Source: Pseudomonadota bacterium (GTDB taxonomy: Bacteria; Pseudomonadota; Alphaproteobacteria; Acetobacterales; Acetobacteraceae). Taken from it: DNA of 8,171 bases. Shown in pieces: positions 5,550 to 8,171 of this stretch; within the stretch, counting starts at the first letter, position 1; every line of letters begins with the position of its first letter. The stretch covers positions 1 to 8,171 of the forward strand of contig JAKBCH010000071.1 of assembly GCA_021808055.1 (NCBI GenBank), written 5' to 3'. The notes beneath the pieces are model-generated. The model was not told the origin of the DNA. It worked only from the letters and a program-made list of their open reading frames with translations, and ran no database searches. Made by a program: the position numbers and the translations under genes.

Positions 5550-7016
5550 ATGATAAGCCGCGTGATCCCAGTTGAGCCTTTTGTACTTGTCGTTTTCGGG
5601 GCCACGGGAGATCTTTCCCGCCGCAAGCTCATTCCCGCGATGTTCGAGCGCGATGCCGCCGGGCAGCTTCCCGCGGACGTCGTGCTTATCGGCGTTTCGC
5701 GCGGGCAGTTATCACAGGAGGAATTCGCCGCCCTGGCCAAAGAGGCTGTGGAAGAGCATGTGCCAAAGGTGGAACGCCCGGCTTCGCTTATGGAGCGGTT
5801 TGCAAAGCGCCTGCGCTACATTTCCGCTGATGCCACGGGCGAGGCCGGCTGGGAGGATCTGGCAGCGCAATTGGCCCAATATAAACAGCATACCATCGTC
5901 TTTTATCTTGCCACCGGCCCGGCTTTGTTTGGGCCTATCTGTGAAAATCTGGACCGGTTTAATCTGGCGCGGGGAAACACCAGGGTGGTGGTGGAAAAGC
6001 CTGTCGGTAAAGACAGTGACTCCGCCCATGCGGTGAATGAGGCGATCGCCCAAGTGTTCCCGGAAGATCGCGTTTACCGGATCGACCATTATTTGGGCAA
6101 AGAGACGGTGCAGAACCTGATGGCGCTGCGTTTTGCTAATGGCTTGTTTGAACCTTTGTGGAACGCCGCGCATATCGACCATGTGCAGATCACCGTGGCC
6201 GAAGCCCTGGGGGTTGAGGGCCGGGCTGGGTATTACGATACCGCGGGGGCGCTGCGGGACATGGTGCAGAACCATATTCTGCAACTGCTCTGCCTGGTGG
6301 CAATGGAGCCGCCCGCGATGCTGGATGCCGATGCGGTGCGCGATGAAAAGCTGAAGGTGCTGCGGGCGCTAAAACCCATGGAAGCGCCCAATTGGGTGCG
6401 CGGCCAGTATCGCGCCGGGGCTTCCGCTGGTGGGCCGGTGCCGGGCTATCTGGAGGAGCTTGGCGCGCCGGAAAGCCGGACGGAAACCTTTGTGGCGCTG
6501 AAGGCCGAAATTGAAAATTGGCGCTGGGCTGGCGTGCCGTTTTATCTGCGTACCGGCAAGCGGCTGGCCGAGCGCGTGTCGGAAATCGTCATCACCTTCC
6601 GCCCGGTGCCGCATTCCATGTTTGGCCAGGGGGCGGGGCCGATTGTTCCAAACCGGCTCGTGATCCGCCTGCAGCCGGATGAAGGGGTGAAGCTCTGGCT
6701 GATGATTAAAGACCCTGGCCCTGGCGGTATGCGGCTGCGCCCGGTGCCGCTGGATATGAGCTTCGCCTCGGCCTTTGCCGAGCGTAACCCGGATGCCTAT
6801 GAGCGGCTGATGATGGATGTGGTGCGCGGCAACCAAACTTTGTTCATGCGCCGTGACGAGGTGGTGGCGGCCTGGGCCTGGATTGACCCGATATTGGAAG
6901 CATGGAGCCAGTCCCCCGAGCCGCCGAAGCCTTACACGGCAGGCACCTGGGGGCCGAGTGCCGCTATTGCGCTGATTGAACGAGACGGCCGCACCTGGGC
7001 TGATGGCGGCATGTGA
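5550..7016 (+). CDS. zwf: Glucose-6-phosphate 1-dehydrogenase
   Basis: A 488-aa cytoplasmic enzyme that oxidises glucose-6-phosphate to 6-phosphogluconolactone with NADP+ (or NAD+), feeding the Entner-Doudoroff and pentose-phosphate routes. The N-terminal dinucleotide fold has VVFGATGDLSRRK (residues 14-26). EKPVG (149-153) is the conserved substrate/cofactor loop. RIDHYLGKE (177-185) is the G6PD signature; Asp179 and His180 correspond to the Leuconostoc Asp177/His178 pair. MVQNHILQ (238-245) carries His242, matching the catalytic base His240. About 490 aa is the normal length. The start at ATG 5550 is fixed by GAAGGAG at 5538-5544. The gene leads a cluster with pgl and edd; its stop codon TGA shares its last base with the pgl ATG, so their translation is probably coupled. 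Cofactor preference cannot be settled from the motif alone. No anomalies seen. Confidence 0.97.
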   Translation: MISRVIPVEPFVLVVFGATGDLSRRKLIPAMFERDAAGQLPADVVLIGVSRGQLSQEEFAALAKEAVEEHVPKVERPASLMERFAKRLRYISADATGEAGWEDLAAQLAQYKQHTIVFYLATGPALFGPICENLDRFNLARGNTRVVVEKPVGKDSDSAHAVNEAIAQVFPEDRVYRIDHYLGKETVQNLMALRFANGLFEPLWNAAHIDHVQITVAEALGVEGRAGYYDTAGALRDMVQNHILQLLCLVAMEPPAMLDADAVRDEKLKVLRALKPMEAPNWVRGQYRAGASAGGPVPGYLEELGAPESRTETFVALKAEIENWRWAGVPFYLRTGKRLAERVSEIVITFRPVPHSMFGQGAGPIVPNRLVIRLQPDEGVKLWLMIKDPGPGGMRLRPVPLDMSFASAFAERNPDAYERLMMDVVRGNQTLFMRRDEVVAAWAWIDPILEAWSQSPEPPKPYTAGTWGPSAAIALIERDGRTWADGGM

Positions 7017-7693
7017 TGCAGAGCTTTCCAAACCGGGAGGCGCTGGCAAAAGCGTTGGCGCAGGATGTTGCGGCGGCCCTTTCCGCCCGTCTTGCCGTGC
7101 AGGTGGAAGCCATGCTGGCGGTTTCCGGCGGCAGCACGCCGGGGGCGTTTTTCGCGGCGCTGAGCCAGGCTCCTTTGGACTGGTCCCGGGTGATCGTAAC
7201 GCTGGTGGATGACCGCTGGGTGCCAGAGGAAAGCCCCCGCAGCAACGCGGCCTTGGTGCGGCGGCATCTGCTGGTGAACAATGCGGCGGCGGCGCGGTTC
7301 ATCCCGCTTTATAATGGCGCTGCCTCGCCGCAAGCCGGGCTGGCGGCTTTGGAGGCGCAGTTTGCACAATTACCCTTGTCTCTGGTGGCGGCGGTCTTAG
7401 GTATGGGGGAGGATGGCCACACGGCGTCTTTCTTCCCTGGCGGTGACCGCCTGGCAAATGCGCTGGCACCAGCGCAAGGGCAGCGCTTTGAAGCCATAAC
7501 CGCGCCGAATGCGGGCGAGCCGCGCATCACCCTCACGCTGCCGGTGCTGCTGAAGGCGGATTTGCTGGCCGTGCACATAGAAGGTGCCGCCAAGCGTAAG
7601 GTTCTGGGCCAGGCTTTATCCGAAGGGCCGATTGAGGCCATGCCCGTGCGCGCCGTGCTGCGCCATGACCCGAAAATATACTGGAGCCCCTGA
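7016..7693 (+). CDS. pgl: 6-phosphogluconolactonase (SOL/DevB type)
   Basis: A 225-aa hydrolase that opens 6-phosphogluconolactone to 6-phosphogluconate, the step between Zwf and Edd. It belongs to the NagB-like sugar-phosphate fold. Motifs in order are SGGSTP (37-42, phosphate loop), DDRWVP (65-70), SPRSN (73-77), GMGEDGHTASFFPG (129-142, with the catalytic-region His135), EPRITLT (168-174) and GAAKRKV (190-196). Length is close to the usual 230-250 aa. The ATG at 7016 overlaps the zwf stop as TGATG; a GTG at 7013 directly before it is in frame but adds only one residue, and ATG is preferred. The edd start lies 2 bp beyond the stop. It is the DevB/SOL type, not the beta-propeller lactonase of E. 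coli. Confident. Confidence 0.96.
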   Translation: MQSFPNREALAKALAQDVAAALSARLAVQVEAMLAVSGGSTPGAFFAALSQAPLDWSRVIVTLVDDRWVPEESPRSNAALVRRHLLVNNAAAARFIPLYNGAASPQAGLAALEAQFAQLPLSLVAAVLGMGEDGHTASFFPGGDRLANALAPAQGQRFEAITAPNAGEPRITLTLPVLLKADLLAVHIEGAAKRKVLGQALSEGPIEAMPVRAVLRHDPKIYWSP

Positions 7694-7695
7694 TA

Positions 7696-8171
7696 ATGGT
7701 TCATCCCGCGCTTGCCGCCGTTACCCAACGCATTATCGAACGCAGCCGCTTGCGGCGCGGGCTTTATCTGCAACGCGTGAGTGCTGCGGCCAGCACCAAA
7801 CCAAAACGTCAGGCGCTGGGTTGTGCGAATCAGGCACATGGTTTCGCGGGTTGTGGGGCTGGCGATAAATCTGTGTTGCGGGACGGCACCGGGCCCAGCC
7901 TTGGCATCGTGACGGCCTATAACGACATGCTTTCCGCCCACCGGCCTTATGAGAGCTATCCGGAGCTTATCCGAGATGCCGCGCGCGCGGCGGGTGGTGT
8001 GGCGATGGTGGCGGGCGGCGTGCCGGCGATGTGCGATGGCGTGACCCAGGGCGAGGCGGGCATGGAGCTTTCGCTCTTCTCGCGGGACGTGATCGCGCTG
8101 GCCACCGGCGTGGCACTCAGCCATGCCACCTTCGATGCCGCCTGTTTTCTTGGTATTTGCGACAAGATTGT
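7696..8171 (+). CDS. edd: Phosphogluconate dehydratase (partial, 3' end outside window)
   Basis: The first 158 codons of the Entner-Doudoroff dehydratase, which converts 6-phosphogluconate to 2-keto-3-deoxy-6-phosphogluconate. The frame is open from ATG 7696 to the window end without a stop; the full enzyme is about 600 aa. It belongs to the IlvD/Edd iron-sulfur dehydratase family. Recognisable segments are VTQRIIERSR (9-18), LGCANQAHGF (41-50), AYNDMLSAHRPYE (74-86), VAGGVPAMCDGVTQGEAGME (105-124) and CFLGICDKIV (150-159). Cys155 in the GICDK motif corresponds to a cluster-ligand Cys of the family. This stretch is very similar to E. coli Edd as I recall it, and the AHGF and SYNDMLSAH-type segments favour Edd over IlvD. 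The start has GGAG (7683-7686) 9 bases upstream and lies 2 bp after the pgl stop, so it is the third gene of the operon. Other ED genes (such as eda or glk) may follow outside the window. Confidence 0.95.
   Translation, partial: MVHPALAAVTQRIIERSRLRRGLYLQRVSAAASTKPKRQALGCANQAHGFAGCGAGDKSVLRDGTGPSLGIVTAYNDMLSAHRPYESYPELIRDAARAAGGVAMVAGGVPAMCDGVTQGEAGMELSLFSRDVIALATGVALSHATFDAACFLGICDKI

Noticed and set aside
7309..8124. Minus-strand reading frame (271 aa) opposite pgl and edd
   Set aside because: It crosses two well-supported genes and their junction, and its translation has no family motifs.
1..8171. CRISPR arrays, tRNA/rRNA genes, insertion sequences or attachment sites
   Set aside because: No spaced direct repeats, cloverleaf-like segments, transposase motifs or flanking duplications were seen by reading both strands; the coding genes leave little room for them.

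Overview
The window is a gene-dense stretch of a bacterial chromosome, most likely alphaproteobacterial. Most of it is around 60% G+C or higher (hand counts of single lines). The serC-serA pair beside an Lrp/AsnC regulator, the form of SerC, and a zwf-pgl-edd Entner-Doudoroff cluster all point to Alphaproteobacteria. I cannot place it below class. Seven full or partial housekeeping-type genes are certain. One A+T-rich gene (putative ion channel) and one small conserved gene (HutD/Ves) are the accessory items.

Layout. Bases 3-890 (+) are the C-terminal polymerase domain of DNA polymerase I, with its start outside the window. Flush against its stop lies a 174-aa membrane protein (891-1415, +) with a potassium-channel-like pore motif and only about 36% G+C. 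An Lrp/AsnC regulator (1447-1902, -) converges on it and diverges from serC (2042-3211, +). The 139-bp gap before serC carries leader sequence with two mutually exclusive hairpins, the second followed by a T-rich run; it resembles the serC RNA motif known from Alphaproteobacteria. serA (3261-4847, +) follows serC. A stem-loop at 4860-4892 separates serA from the convergent HutD/Ves gene (4897-5439, -). From a divergent promoter region (5440-5549) runs zwf (5550-7016, +), then pgl (7016-7693, +, overlapping by one base), then edd (from 7696, +, cut by the window end).

Two metabolic modules are present. SerA oxidises 3-phosphoglycerate and SerC transaminates the product to phosphoserine; the divergent Lrp-type regulator is a natural candidate to control them. 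Zwf, Pgl and Edd take glucose-6-phosphate to 2-keto-3-deoxy-6-phosphogluconate, the upper Entner-Doudoroff route. Their tight spacing indicates one operon with translational coupling.

No tRNA, rRNA, CRISPR array or insertion sequence was seen. No gap between genes exceeds 300 bases. The least ordinary items are the channel-like gene with its altered selectivity filter and the serC leader. I found no evidence of a wholly new multi-gene system.
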